From Rhizobium sp. 007 (GTDB lineage: Bacteria > Pseudomonadota > Alphaproteobacteria > Rhizobiales > Rhizobiaceae), in contig NZ_CP064187.1 in the NCBI RefSeq assembly GCF_015353075.1, positions 682,001 through 746,000 of the forward strand: a stretch of 64,000 nt of DNA, given 5' to 3'. Both the position numbers and the translations under genes were made by a program. The notes under the pieces were generated by a model, which was not told the DNA's origin, did no database searches, and was given only the letters and a program-made list of their open reading frames with translations. Positions 45,406-53,369 of the stretch are shown here, one piece after another; within the stretch, counting starts at the first letter, position 1, and every line of letters starts with the position of its first letter.

Positions 45406-46024
45406 GCGTCAATCGCCTGCCAACCGCATTCTGCTTCTGCTAAAGACCGAAGGGCCGCAGCGCGCAGCGTCGATCGGCGATGTGCTGGGCACTACGTCTG
45501 AAGCGGCGCGCCAGCACCTGACGAAGCTTGCCGAGGACGGTCTTGTCGAGCCGCTTACCGAGCCGGGTTCGGGCAGAGGACGGCCAGGCCAGCTCTGGCA
45601 TCTGACCCTGGCCGGGAACCAGACCTTTCCGGACGGCCACGCGGAATTGACCGCGACCCTTCTGAGCACCATGGTCAAGACGCTCGGCAGGGATGCCCTG
45701 GATACCATCATCTCGGCACGCGAGGCAGAAACCGTGAAGCGCTATCGCGAGGAGGTCTCGGCTTCCGATCTCGCTCTGCGCATCCGCCAGCTGACAGCGA
45801 TCCGGACGCGCGAAGGTTACATGGCCGATAGCTGGATGGAAGAGGACGGCACGTTTATGCTTGTCGAAAACCACTGCGCCATCTGTGCGGCGGCCCGGGC
45901 CTGCGCCGGCTTCTGCCGTTCCGAGCTCGAGACCTTCCGCAATGTGCTTGGCGCCAATGTCGAGCGGTCCGAGCACATTCTCCTCGGCGCCCGCCGCTGC
46001 GCCTACCGGATCAGTCCGCTTTAG
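45404..46024 (+). CDS. HTH transcriptional regulator of the SufR-like (COG2345) type, cysteine-rich
   Basis: 206 residues. Winged helix about 5-70: RILLLLKTEGPQRAASIGDVLGTTSEAARQHLTKLAEDGLV with wing GRGRPGQLWHLT. The C-terminal domain has five cysteines, C158, C161, C167, C171 and C199 (NHCAICAAARACAGFCRSELETF ... RRCAYRI). Three of them match positions of the iron-sulfur ligands of SufR (NNCPI, ICSHELE, RCVYRI); SufR's third ligand is missing but C161 and C167 are extra. An iron-sulfur or thiol sensor is therefore likely but unproven. Divergent from the MFS exporter. Confidence 0.82.
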   Translation: MRQSPANRILLLLKTEGPQRAASIGDVLGTTSEAARQHLTKLAEDGLVEPLTEPGSGRGRPGQLWHLTLAGNQTFPDGHAELTATLLSTMVKTLGRDALDTIISAREAETVKRYREEVSASDLALRIRQLTAIRTREGYMADSWMEEDGTFMLVENHCAICAAARACAGFCRSELETFRNVLGANVERSEHILLGARRCAYRISPL

Positions 46025-46139
46025 GCTTCGGGACGAAACGGGAATGCAATTGCGCCGCAGCGCGGCCAAAAGGCGTTGCTTTATCGGCGCAACGCGCTAT
46101 GGCTTTGCTCTCCCCAAAAACCGATCCGGATTCCTGCCC

Positions 46140-47147
46140 ATGTCCAATCCCGTCACTGTCGAAGTCACTCGCGGCTCGCTCGTCGAAAGCTGCCATCGCG
46201 GCACGGTCGTTGCCGTCGACGGCGATGGCAAGGTCGTCTTCGGGCTTGGCGATATCGATGCCGGCGTTTTCCCGCGGTCTTCCTGCAAGGCTATGCAGGC
46301 GCTGCCGCTGGTCGAAAGTGGTGCGGCCGATGCCTATGGCTTCGGCAACAAGGAACTGGCGCTCGCCTGTTCTTCACATAACGGCGAGGACGAGCATGTG
46401 GCGCTTGCCGCCTCCATGCTGGCGCGCGCTGGAGGGAGCGTCGAAACGCTGGAATGCGGTGTCCACTGGTCATCGGACCGCAAGACTCTGATCCACCAGG
46501 CGCGCACGATCACAGCGCCGACGGCGCTCCACAACAATTGTTCCGGCAAGCATGCAGGCTTCGTCTGCGCCTGCTGCCATCAGGATATTGATCCGAAGGG
46601 CTATGCCGGCTACGACCACCCGCTGCAGCAAGAGATACGCGGTACGATGGAGAGCCTCAGCGGCGCCGTGCTCGGCCGCGACAATTGCGGCACCGACGGC
46701 TGCTCGATCCCGACCTATGCCGTGCCGCTCCGCGGCCTCGCGCATGGCTTTGCCAAGATGGCGACCGGCAATGGCCTTGAACCGCTGCGCGCCAAGGCCT
46801 CCCGCCGCTTATTTGACGCCTGCATGGCGGAGCCCTTCTATGTCGCGGGTACGGGCCGCGCCTGCACCGAGCTGATGCAGATCGCGCCGGGCAGGATTTT
46901 CGCCAAGACCGGCGCCGAGGGCGTCTTCTGCGCTGCAATTCCCGAAGAAGGGATCTCGATTGCCGTAAAGTGCGAGGACGGGACCACTCGCGCCGCCGAG
47001 GCCATGGTGGCGGCAGCGCTCGCCCGGTTCTTCGAAAGGGGCAGCGAGGTTCACGCGAAGCTGATTTCGATGGGTGTCAAGCCGATGCACAATTGGAACG
47101 GCATCCATGTCGGCGACATTCGCGTCACGGCTGCGCTTCTCGCATAG
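46140..47147 (+). CDS. ansA: L-asparaginase, rhizobial zinc-dependent type (class 3)
   Basis: 335 residues from ATG 46140. Hydrolyses L-asparagine to aspartate and ammonia. It belongs to the asparaginase_II family typified by the Rhizobium etli enzymes and not to the E. coli types. The catalytic SxxK is S47-S-C-K50 (PRSSCKAMQALPLVESG), a second serine is in CSSHNGED (about S79), and C134, K137 (NNCSGKHAGF) and C188 (TDGCS) align with the zinc-binding residues reported for R. etli ReAV, offset by one. No signal peptide, so cytoplasmic. No transporter or regulator of asparagine use is adjacent. Confidence 0.93.
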   Translation: MSNPVTVEVTRGSLVESCHRGTVVAVDGDGKVVFGLGDIDAGVFPRSSCKAMQALPLVESGAADAYGFGNKELALACSSHNGEDEHVALAASMLARAGGSVETLECGVHWSSDRKTLIHQARTITAPTALHNNCSGKHAGFVCACCHQDIDPKGYAGYDHPLQQEIRGTMESLSGAVLGRDNCGTDGCSIPTYAVPLRGLAHGFAKMATGNGLEPLRAKASRRLFDACMAEPFYVAGTGRACTELMQIAPGRIFAKTGAEGVFCAAIPEEGISIAVKCEDGTTRAAEAMVAAALARFFERGSEVHAKLISMGVKPMHNWNGIHVGDIRVTAALLA

Positions 47148-47288
47148 GCCGTGCCGTTACGGCACAGGCTGTTTCGGATAATCAGCAATTCCTAATATGC
47201 GTTAAACCAAATCCTGCGAGAGGAGATGCGCGGCGGCGCATTTGTCCTACTATGGTGCGCCGTTCAACCCGTGCCGCGAGGGCAGGAT

Positions 47289-48026
47289 ATGTTTGCAGGC
47301 CGCTATCTCTGGTGGATGCTGATCGCCGTCGCGATCTTCCTGTTCTTTTCCATGTGCTTCGATTACGTGACCTGGGCGATCGTCGCCATGTCCGGCTGCG
47401 CCGAGATCGCCGGTTCCTGCGGGCCGATCGTGCTTGCCATGTCCGGCGCGATGAAGCCTTCGGGTATCGGGCTTGCGGGGGCAATCATGGTGATCTGCAC
47501 ATTCGCCCGTTTGCGTTACCTGTCGGTCAACTGGCTCTGGGGGCCTGTCGCGCTTGTCTGGTTTTCGGCGTCGGCGGCCTTCCCGGGGATTCTCGCGGGC
47601 GGCTGGACGGGCCAGTTGCGGCCGGAAATGGTCGTCGAAAGCCTGCCGGTGGCCTTCCTCTTCGTCACGGTGTTCTGCGGTTATCTCTTCATCGCCTTCG
47701 AAGAGGGGAGGATGGTTCCCTTTGGCCAACGGGCCTGGCTGCGGGCCGTCATCTGGATTGCCGCGTGCTACGGCGTGCTTGCGGCAATCGTGGAAACGCC
47801 AGGCTTCGGCGCCCTCCCGGCGCGCATGCTCGGCATGCCGTGGATCGCCTCAACGATCGCGGCATTCCAGCCGATTTTGGCGGCAATCTTCGATCTCGGA
47901 ACCGGCAGCATGATGCCGGCCTATGCTATGCTGGCGGTCTTCGTGGCGGCTCTCTCCGCAAGCCTACTGCCGCAGGACATCGCGCGGCTCGCCGCGCCCT
48001 TCATGCTTCGAGGATCGCGGCATTGA
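47289..48026 (+). CDS. integral membrane protein, unknown function
   Basis: 245 residues from ATG 47289 (GAGGG about six bases upstream). Seven hydrophobic stretches (about 8-32, 44-66, 72-92, 98-122, 143-165, 170-190, 205-225). A cluster CGAEIAGSCGPIVLAMSGAMKPSG in the first loop is distinctive. I do not recognise the family. Its last 26 bases overlap the end of the convergent DeoR regulator gene. Confidence 0.7.
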   Translation: MFAGRYLWWMLIAVAIFLFFSMCFDYVTWAIVAMSGCAEIAGSCGPIVLAMSGAMKPSGIGLAGAIMVICTFARLRYLSVNWLWGPVALVWFSASAAFPGILAGGWTGQLRPEMVVESLPVAFLFVTVFCGYLFIAFEEGRMVPFGQRAWLRAVIWIAACYGVLAAIVETPGFGALPARMLGMPWIASTIAAFQPILAAIFDLGTGSMMPAYAMLAVFVAALSASLLPQDIARLAAPFMLRGSRH

Positions 48027-48756
48027 GCGCCCGGTAGGGCGCAAGCCGCTCTTCCGGCACTCCCGCCGAAACGATCAGTCCGGCAACATCGGCAATGCCG
48101 AGCACAGCGCAGGGCGAAACGAGATCGAATTTCTCCTCGGTCAGCAGGACATATGTTTCGGCCGCGCAACGGGCGATATGGCGCTTGATCGCCGCCTCCT
48201 CGAAATCGCCCGTGGAGAGCCCGTGCACGGGATGGGCGGCGGTGACGCCGAGGAAGAAGATATCGGGTCTGAGCTGCGAGATCGCCGCCATGGCCGCAGC
48301 GCCGGTTGCCACCATCGAGTGCTTGTAGAGCCGCCCGCCTATAAGAATGATGTCGGCGGTCGGGTGATGCTCCAGTTCCGTGGCGATCGTCGGGCTATGC
48401 GTTGCGACGGTAAAGGCGATGTCGCGTGGCAGATACCGGGCGATCTCCGCCGTCGTCGTCCCGCCGTCGAGAAAGATCATCTGCCCCGCTTTCACCATTT
48501 GCACCGCCCTGGCGCCGAGCCGCTGCTTGGCATCGGACGAAACGCTCCGCCGCGCCGAGAAATTTTGCAGGTCGGGCGCAATCGGCATCGCGCCGCCATG
48601 CACCCGCTTCAAGAGCCCGTCAGCCGCCATCTCCCGCAGGTCGCGCCGGATCGTGTCTTCCGACAGCGCTAAATCTTCGGCGACGCGCTTGGCGATGACC
48701 TGGCCGTCACGGCGCAGGATGTCGAGGATCAGGGATTTGCGTTGTGTTGTCAGCAT
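48001..48756 (-). CDS. DeoR/GlpR-family transcriptional regulator
   Basis: 251 residues from ATG 48756, the usual start MLTTQRKSLILDILRRDGQVIAKRVAEDLALSEDTIRRDLREM; upstream in-frame sequence is not family-like. The helix-turn-helix is about 18-45, and the sugar-phosphate-sensing domain starts near 75 (IFLDGGTTTAEIARYLP; TNSPTIA-like THSPTIATEL; DIILIGGRLYKHSMVATG; DIFFLGVTAAHPVHGLSTGDFEEAAIKR). The effector is probably a phosphorylated sugar or nucleoside. It is divergent from the DUF4406 gene with two related palindromes between. Confidence 0.9.
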   Translation of the reverse strand: MLTTQRKSLILDILRRDGQVIAKRVAEDLALSEDTIRRDLREMAADGLLKRVHGGAMPIAPDLQNFSARRSVSSDAKQRLGARAVQMVKAGQMIFLDGGTTTAEIARYLPRDIAFTVATHSPTIATELEHHPTADIILIGGRLYKHSMVATGAAAMAAISQLRPDIFFLGVTAAHPVHGLSTGDFEEAAIKRHIARCAAETYVLLTEEKFDLVSPCAVLGIADVAGLIVSAGVPEERLAPYRALNAAILEA

Positions 48757-48778
48757 CACTCTGCACGAAATTGAACGA

Positions 48779-48840
48779 ATTATCACGATAATGCCTGAAA
48801 TGACTCGACATGCAAGCAATTTCACGCATTATCGTGAAAT
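48779..48840. promoter_or_regulatory. paired palindromes, probable operator of the DeoR-type regulator
   Basis: ATTATC-AC-GATAAT (48779-48792) and a dyad with eight-base arms ATTTCACG / CGTGAAAT around CATTAT (48819-48840). Both contain the shared core ATTATCGTGA, in opposite orientations. Centres are about 44 bases apart, i.e. roughly four helical turns, suitable for looping between the divergent genes. Confidence 0.65.
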
Positions 48841-48875
48841 CCCGTGCATGAGGCCGGGAGTGATGGAGTTTGACG

Positions 48876-49241
48876 ATGTTGATCTTGATTGCAGGGCCGT
48901 ACAGGTCCGGAACCGGCGATGATCCGGGAAAAATGACGGCCAACCTGAAGCGACTGGAGGAACCGGCTTACGCGCTCTTCAAGGCAGGCCATGTGCCGAT
49001 GATCGGCGAATGGGTGGCCTTGCCGGTCTGGAATGCAGCCGGAGGCAAGTCGATCGGCGATGATCTCTACGAGGAAATCTTCCACCCCGTCGCCCACCGG
49101 CTTTTGGAGCTTTGCGAGGGCGTGCTGCGGCTGCCGGGGGACTCCAAAGGTGCCGACAACGACGTCCGCATCGCGCGCGAGCGCGGCATTCCGGTCTGGT
49201 ACAAGCTGGAAGAGGTGCCGGGCTGCGCGAGAGCCGCGTGA
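48876..49241 (+). CDS. DUF4406 protein, nucleoside 2-deoxyribosyltransferase-like
   Basis: 121 residues from ATG 48876, with GGAG eight bases upstream. The N terminus MLILIAGPYRSGTGDDP is the AGPYxxGxxxxP substrate loop of the nucleoside 2-deoxyribosyltransferase superfamily; ADNDVRIARERGIPVWY near the end is the matching C-terminal helix-strand, with a likely catalytic acid in CEGVLRLPGDSKGADNDV. Intact members exchange or remove bases from deoxynucleosides, and others act on NAD-like compounds. The divergent DeoR regulator suggests a role in nucleoside or sugar salvage. Confidence 0.8.
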   Translation: MLILIAGPYRSGTGDDPGKMTANLKRLEEPAYALFKAGHVPMIGEWVALPVWNAAGGKSIGDDLYEEIFHPVAHRLLELCEGVLRLPGDSKGADNDVRIARERGIPVWYKLEEVPGCARAA

Positions 49242-49330
49242 TGGCGCCGGGGCCGGCAACGGCCCCGATTTCCGCCATGGGCAGGGTGTGACGGCTGCGC
49301 TATATAAAATCCCGAAAGGGAGTCTCGACC

Positions 49331-49951
49331 ATGCTGACATTTTATTTCGCGCCAAGCACCTGTGCGCTGGCAAGTCTCATCGCGCTGGAGGAATCCGGCC
49401 TTGCCTATGAAGCAAGGATGATCAGCTTCAAGGACAACGAGCAGCGCTCGCCGGAATATCTGAAGATCAACCCGAAGGGCCGCGTCCCCGCCCTCGTCAC
49501 CGATCGCGGCATCGTCACCGAAACGCCGGCGATCCTCGCCTATATCGCGCAGACCGCCCCGGCGGCCAGGCTCGCGCCCCTCGACGACTCCTTCGAGTTT
49601 GCCCGACTGCAGGCCTTCAACAGCTACCTCTGCTCGACCGTGCATGTGAACCATGCACATAAGCGCCGCGGGCCCCGCTGGGCCGACGATCCCGCCGCGC
49701 ACGAAGCCATGCAGGCCAAGGTGCCGCAGACCATGACGGAAAGTTTCGAACTCATCGAGGAGACGATGCTCGCCGGCCCCTGGGTCATGGGCGAGCAGTA
49801 TTCCGTCGCCGATCCCTATCTCTTCACGATGACCGGCTGGCTGCGCGGCGACGGCGTCGACCCGATGCGTTTCGCCAAGGCCACCGCCCATTACGCCCGG
49901 ATGATGGATCGCCCGGCGGTGCAGCGGGCGCTGACGATTGAAAAGGGATGA
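49331..49951 (+). CDS. glutathione S-transferase family protein
   Basis: 206 residues. N-terminal thioredoxin-like domain MLTFYFAPSTCALASLIALEESGLAYEARMISF with the GSH-binding NPKGRVPALVTDRGIVTETPAILAYIA motif (about 53-79), followed by the all-helical C-terminal domain (VADPYLFTMTGWLRGDGVD). The serine/cysteine pair at 9-11 (SxC) is typical of bacterial beta/zeta-like GSTs. Substrate unknown. It follows the DUF4406 gene by 90 bases with its own AAAGGGAG ribosome site. Confidence 0.92.
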   Translation: MLTFYFAPSTCALASLIALEESGLAYEARMISFKDNEQRSPEYLKINPKGRVPALVTDRGIVTETPAILAYIAQTAPAARLAPLDDSFEFARLQAFNSYLCSTVHVNHAHKRRGPRWADDPAAHEAMQAKVPQTMTESFELIEETMLAGPWVMGEQYSVADPYLFTMTGWLRGDGVDPMRFAKATAHYARMMDRPAVQRALTIEKG

Positions 49952-50126
49952 GGGCGCCCCTTACTCCCTCGTTCATCATGTCGGTCGGCGAGAGGAAATG
50001 GGGGTGGCTCATGCGGGCAACCCTCGCCGTGGCTGTGTTGCCGTCACAAGGACAGGAATGAGGTGCAAGGAGGGCCGGCGGCATCCAATCCATTGCCGTT
50101 GTTTGCGCAAAAGACCCCAGCAGCAA

Positions 50127-50309
50127 TCATGCACATTTCGAAAGCGGCCGCGTCTCATATCGCGTTGGCTTCGGCGCCGGATAGTTTAAAGGCAGATCGG
50201 CCATTTGCCGCAGCGACATTGCGGCGATCTCCGGATGCGACAGCGGATCGTCGGCCTCAGGAGCCTTCGCGTCGGATGCCTTACTCAAGAAAAACTTCAG
50301 CAATGACAT
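50127..50309 (-). CDS. small hypothetical protein (60 residues)
   Basis: MSLLKFFLSKASDAKAPEADDPLSHPEIAAMSLRQMADLP and a proline/arginine-rich end. It has a plausible ribosome site (GAGG, seven bases upstream of ATG 50309) and codon use like the neighbouring genes, and the segment HPEIAAMSLRQMADLP looks like a short conserved amphipathic helix. No family known to me. It fills part of the 500-base gap between the GST and the LysR gene; the rest of that gap (49952-50126, 50310-50450) shows nothing else. Confidence 0.45.
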   Translation of the reverse strand: MSLLKFFLSKASDAKAPEADDPLSHPEIAAMSLRQMADLPLNYPAPKPTRYETRPLSKCA

Positions 50310-50450
50310 GGCATGCCTCGCTTTCTCTGGTTCGCAAATGCACAGTGTGCGGCGAGAATACCTCGCCGTTACAGGTGCTCCGCCTCAATATCGGAGCCAT
50401 GAGGAACCTTTTCAATTGAGATTATCAGCGACGCGCTATAGAAAATATAT

Positions 50451-51347
50451 ATGCGGAATCTCAACTCGGTGCATTTGAACGGGCTGCGCGCGCTGGAGGC
50501 CGTCGGGCGTCTCGGTTCGCTGCAGCTTGCCGCGGAGGAACTCGGGGTCTCGATCGGTGCTGTCAGCCAGCAGGTCATCAAGACCGAAGCGCAGCTCGAT
50601 CAGCTGATTTTCGAGCGCACGTCGAAGGGCATGGTGGTGACGCAAGCGGGCGCGCCGGTGCTTGCCGCTCTGACGGAGGGCTTCAACCGTATGTCGCAGG
50701 CCGTCTCGATCGCGCAGCGCCGGGACGACGCGACGCTGACGATCTCCGTGGCACCCGTCTTCGCCGCCCGCTGGTTGGTGTGGCGGCTCGATCGTTTCGC
50801 CGCGCGTTTTCCGGATATCAAACTGCGCATCGATGCGACGACATGCCTCGTCAATCTGTCGACATCCGACGTCGATATCGGCATCCGCGTCGGTGCCGGG
50901 CGGTGGCCCGGCGTCACGGCCGAACTGCTTGTGGAGCAGGAAGTATTCCCGGTCTGTGCACCGCAGATGGCGCGCGATCTGAAGGAACCCGCGGATATCC
51001 GGAAGCTGCCTGCCGTCATCGATGGCCGCGCCATGTTCGGCTGGGAGGTCTGGATGCAGGAGGCGGGCCTCTCAGGTTCGGCGCCGGCGACGCGCCACGT
51101 CTTCAACGACGCCTCGCTCTGCCTCGATGCGGCCATCGCCGGGCAGGGCGTCATGCTCGCCTGGCAGACGCTGGCAGACTATTCGCTGCAGGCCGGCCAG
51201 CTCGCCGTCCCCTTCGGCATCCGCGCGAAAACCGGTTTCGGCCATTATTTCGTGACAGCCGAAGGCGCGCGCGAGCCGAAGAAGGTGCGGGACTTCAAGG
51301 CCTGGATCCGCGAGGAGATGGCCGGAACGGTGAAGCTCTTTTCTTGA
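50451..51347 (+). CDS. LysR-family regulator, GcvA-like
   Basis: 298 residues. MRNLNSVHLNGLRALEAVGRLGSLQLAAEELGVSIGAVSQQVIKTEAQLDQLIFER is the LysR helix-turn-helix of the GcvA subgroup; the effector domain (about 95-290) includes VAPVFAARWLVWRLDRFAARFPDI and GQGVMLAWQTLADYSLQAG. The target is not evident: the flanking nad genes have their own regulator, and the divergent small frame at 50127 is the only near candidate. Confidence 0.9.
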   Translation: MRNLNSVHLNGLRALEAVGRLGSLQLAAEELGVSIGAVSQQVIKTEAQLDQLIFERTSKGMVVTQAGAPVLAALTEGFNRMSQAVSIAQRRDDATLTISVAPVFAARWLVWRLDRFAARFPDIKLRIDATTCLVNLSTSDVDIGIRVGAGRWPGVTAELLVEQEVFPVCAPQMARDLKEPADIRKLPAVIDGRAMFGWEVWMQEAGLSGSAPATRHVFNDASLCLDAAIAGQGVMLAWQTLADYSLQAGQLAVPFGIRAKTGFGHYFVTAEGAREPKKVRDFKAWIREEMAGTVKLFS

Positions 51348-51441
51348 GGGCGTGACTGACAGCGGGCTGGCATTGGCATTGTTTAGCTCGTGTGGCAAAG
51401 CTGTTTGCTAGAACCACATTCGCAGAGGACGATCCATCACA

Positions 51442-52329
51442 GTGCCCATCGGCGTCGCACACGCAGAACTGATCGCGGTCCTCGCCGCCGTAACCGACGA
51501 AGACGCGCGCATCATGACGGTCAGGACTGGCGAGGCGCTGCCTTCCGGATCCTTCGAGATGGGGCATCGCACGCTGCAGAGCGGGCTGCGGGAGTGGATT
51601 CAGGAGCAGACGGCGCATCCGGTTGGCTATCTTGAACAGCTTTATACCTTCGCCGACCGCGACCGGCAGAACGAGATCCTCGGTGGACGGACGATCTCGA
51701 TCAGCTATCTGGGGCTGGTGCGGGAGCACCCGGCGCCGGGTTGGCATAGCTGGTACGAATATTTTCCGTGGGAGGATCACCGCAAAGGCAAGCCGCCGGT
51801 CTTCGATGCGCTTGTCGACCGGCTGCGGCGCTGGGAAGCGACGGATGCCGCTCGCCAGCAGAACCGCAAGCGCCGGATCGCCTTTACCTTCGGCCTGGAT
51901 GGCGCCGCATGGAACGAAGATCTCGCCCTGCAACGCTACGAACTGCTGTACGAGGCGGGACTGGTGGGGGAGGCGGGCGCAACCGTGGCGGAGAACCCGG
52001 GCCGCCGGATGTTTGCCGATCACCGGCGGATTCTCGCGACCGGAATAGCCAGGCTTCGCGCGAAGATCAAGTATCGCCCGGTCGTCTTCGAGCTCATGCC
52101 GGAGAGCTTCACGCTGCTGCAGCTTCAGCGCAGCGTCGAAGCGCTGGCGGGCCTTACGCTTCATAAGCCGAATTTCCGCCGGCTGATCGATCAGCAGCAA
52201 CTGATCGAGGAAACCGGCGAGATGGCCAGCGAAACCGGCGGCCGCCCGGCGAAGCTCTTTCGCTACCGGCATGCCGTTCTCGAAGAACGCGCGCTGTCCG
52301 GCTCGAAACTCCCGCTCTCCCGCGCTTGA
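51442..52329 (+). CDS. nadQ: NAD biosynthesis repressor NadQ (Nudix-related)
   Basis: 295 residues from GTG 51442. The N-terminal domain (about 5-150) is a Nudix-like sensor (GYLEQLYTFADRDRQNEILGGRTISISYLGLV) and the C-terminal part (about 190-285: FELMPESFTLLQLQRSVEALAGLTLHKPNFRRLIDQQQLIEETGEM) is the winged helix shared by NrtR-like regulators. Alphaproteobacterial NadQ represses nadABC when NAD-related ligands are plentiful. The gene lies directly before nadA, and two ACTC-N5-GAG boxes stand between them, which supports the assignment. Confidence 0.9.
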   Translation: MPIGVAHAELIAVLAAVTDEDARIMTVRTGEALPSGSFEMGHRTLQSGLREWIQEQTAHPVGYLEQLYTFADRDRQNEILGGRTISISYLGLVREHPAPGWHSWYEYFPWEDHRKGKPPVFDALVDRLRRWEATDAARQQNRKRRIAFTFGLDGAAWNEDLALQRYELLYEAGLVGEAGATVAENPGRRMFADHRRILATGIARLRAKIKYRPVVFELMPESFTLLQLQRSVEALAGLTLHKPNFRRLIDQQQLIEETGEMASETGGRPAKLFRYRHAVLEERALSGSKLPLSRA

Positions 52330-52332
52330 CAT

Positions 52333-52383
52333 AAACTCAAACTGAGAATAATTGATTTGTCAAGAAATACTCGTTTCGAGTAT
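52333..52383. promoter_or_regulatory. two NadQ-type boxes before nadA
   Basis: ACTC-AAACT-GAGA (52335-52347) and ATACTCG-TTT-CGAGTAT (52367-52383), the latter with perfect seven-base arms. Both fit ACTC-N5-GAG(T/A) and their centres are about 34 bases apart. They overlap the expected promoter of nadABC. Confidence 0.75.
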
Positions 52384-52397
52384 AAAAGGAGCTCGCC

Positions 52398-53369
52398 GTG
52401 AATTCTCCCGTGTCCGCGTCCTCTCTCTATGACCGTGTCAGCCGCGTCATCCCCAAGGCGGAATGGCTGACCTTCCAGGACGATGTCGAAGCGATCCTCG
52501 ATCTGAAGCGCCGCCGCAACGCCGTCATCCTCGCCCACAATTACCAGACGCCGGAGATCTTCCACGGCGTTGCCGATATCGTCGGCGATAGCCTGGCGCT
52601 GGCGCGCAAGGCGATCGAGGTGGATGCCGAGGTGATCGTGCTTGCCGGCGTCCACTTCATGGCCGAGACCGCGAAGCTGCTTAATCCCGGAAAGACGGTA
52701 CTCATTCCCGACATGGGCGCCGGTTGCTCGCTGGCGGATTCGATCAGGCCGGAGGATGTCGCGCTGCTGCGCCAGGCCCATCCCGGCGTGCCGGTGATCA
52801 CCTATGTCAATACCTCGGCGGCGGTGAAAGCCGCCTCGGATATCTGCTGCACCTCGGGCAATGCGAAGCAGGTGGTCGAATCGCTTGGTGTGCCGCGCGT
52901 GCTGATGATCCCGGATGAATATCTTGCCCGCAACGTCGCAAAGGAAACCGATGTTGAGATCATCGCCTGGCATGGCCACTGCGAGGTGCATGAGCTCTTC
53001 AACGCAGATGATGTCCGCCAGCTTCGGGAAAATTATCCGGGCGTCACCGTGCTCGCCCATCCGGAATGTCCGCCGGACGTCGTCGCCGAAGCGGATTTCG
53101 CCGGCTCCACCGCCATCATGTCCGACTATGTCGGGAAGAAGCGACCGGCGCGTGTCGTACTGCTCACCGAATGTTCGATGAGCGACAACGTCGCCGTGCA
53201 CCATCCGGATGTCGAATTCATCCGGCCCTGCAATCTCTGCCCGCACATGAAGCGGATCACGCTTTCGAACATCCGCACGGCGCTTCAGGAAAACCGCCAC
53301 GAAGTCACCGTCGAGCCCGCCATTGCGGTTGCCGCGCGGCGTGCCGTGGAAAGGATGCTGGCGATATGA
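52398..53369 (+). CDS. nadA: quinolinate synthase A
   Basis: 323 residues from GTG 52398, with AAAGGAG eight bases upstream. Condenses iminoaspartate with dihydroxyacetone phosphate to quinolinate. Iron-sulfur cysteines are visible in [10 protein letters not shown] (about C113), [12 protein letters not shown] (about C153) and [12 protein letters not shown] near the C terminus; [27 protein letters not shown] is the family's N-terminal signature. Overlaps nadB by ATGA. First gene of nadABC, controlled by NadQ. Confidence 0.97.
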   Translation: MNSPVSASSLYDRVSRVIPKAEWLTFQDDVEAILDLKRRRNAVILAHNYQTPEIFHGVADIVGDSLALARKAIEVDAEVIVLAGVHFMAETAKLLNPGKTVLIPDMGAGCSLADSIRPEDVALLRQAHPGVPVITYVNTSAAVKAASDICCTSGNAKQVVESLGVPRVLMIPDEYLARNVAKETDVEIIAWHGHCEVHELFNADDVRQLRENYPGVTVLAHPECPPDVVAEADFAGSTAIMSDYVGKKRPARVVLLTECSMSDNVAVHHPDVEFIRPCNLCPHMKRITLSNIRTALQENRHEVTVEPAIAVAARRAVERMLAI

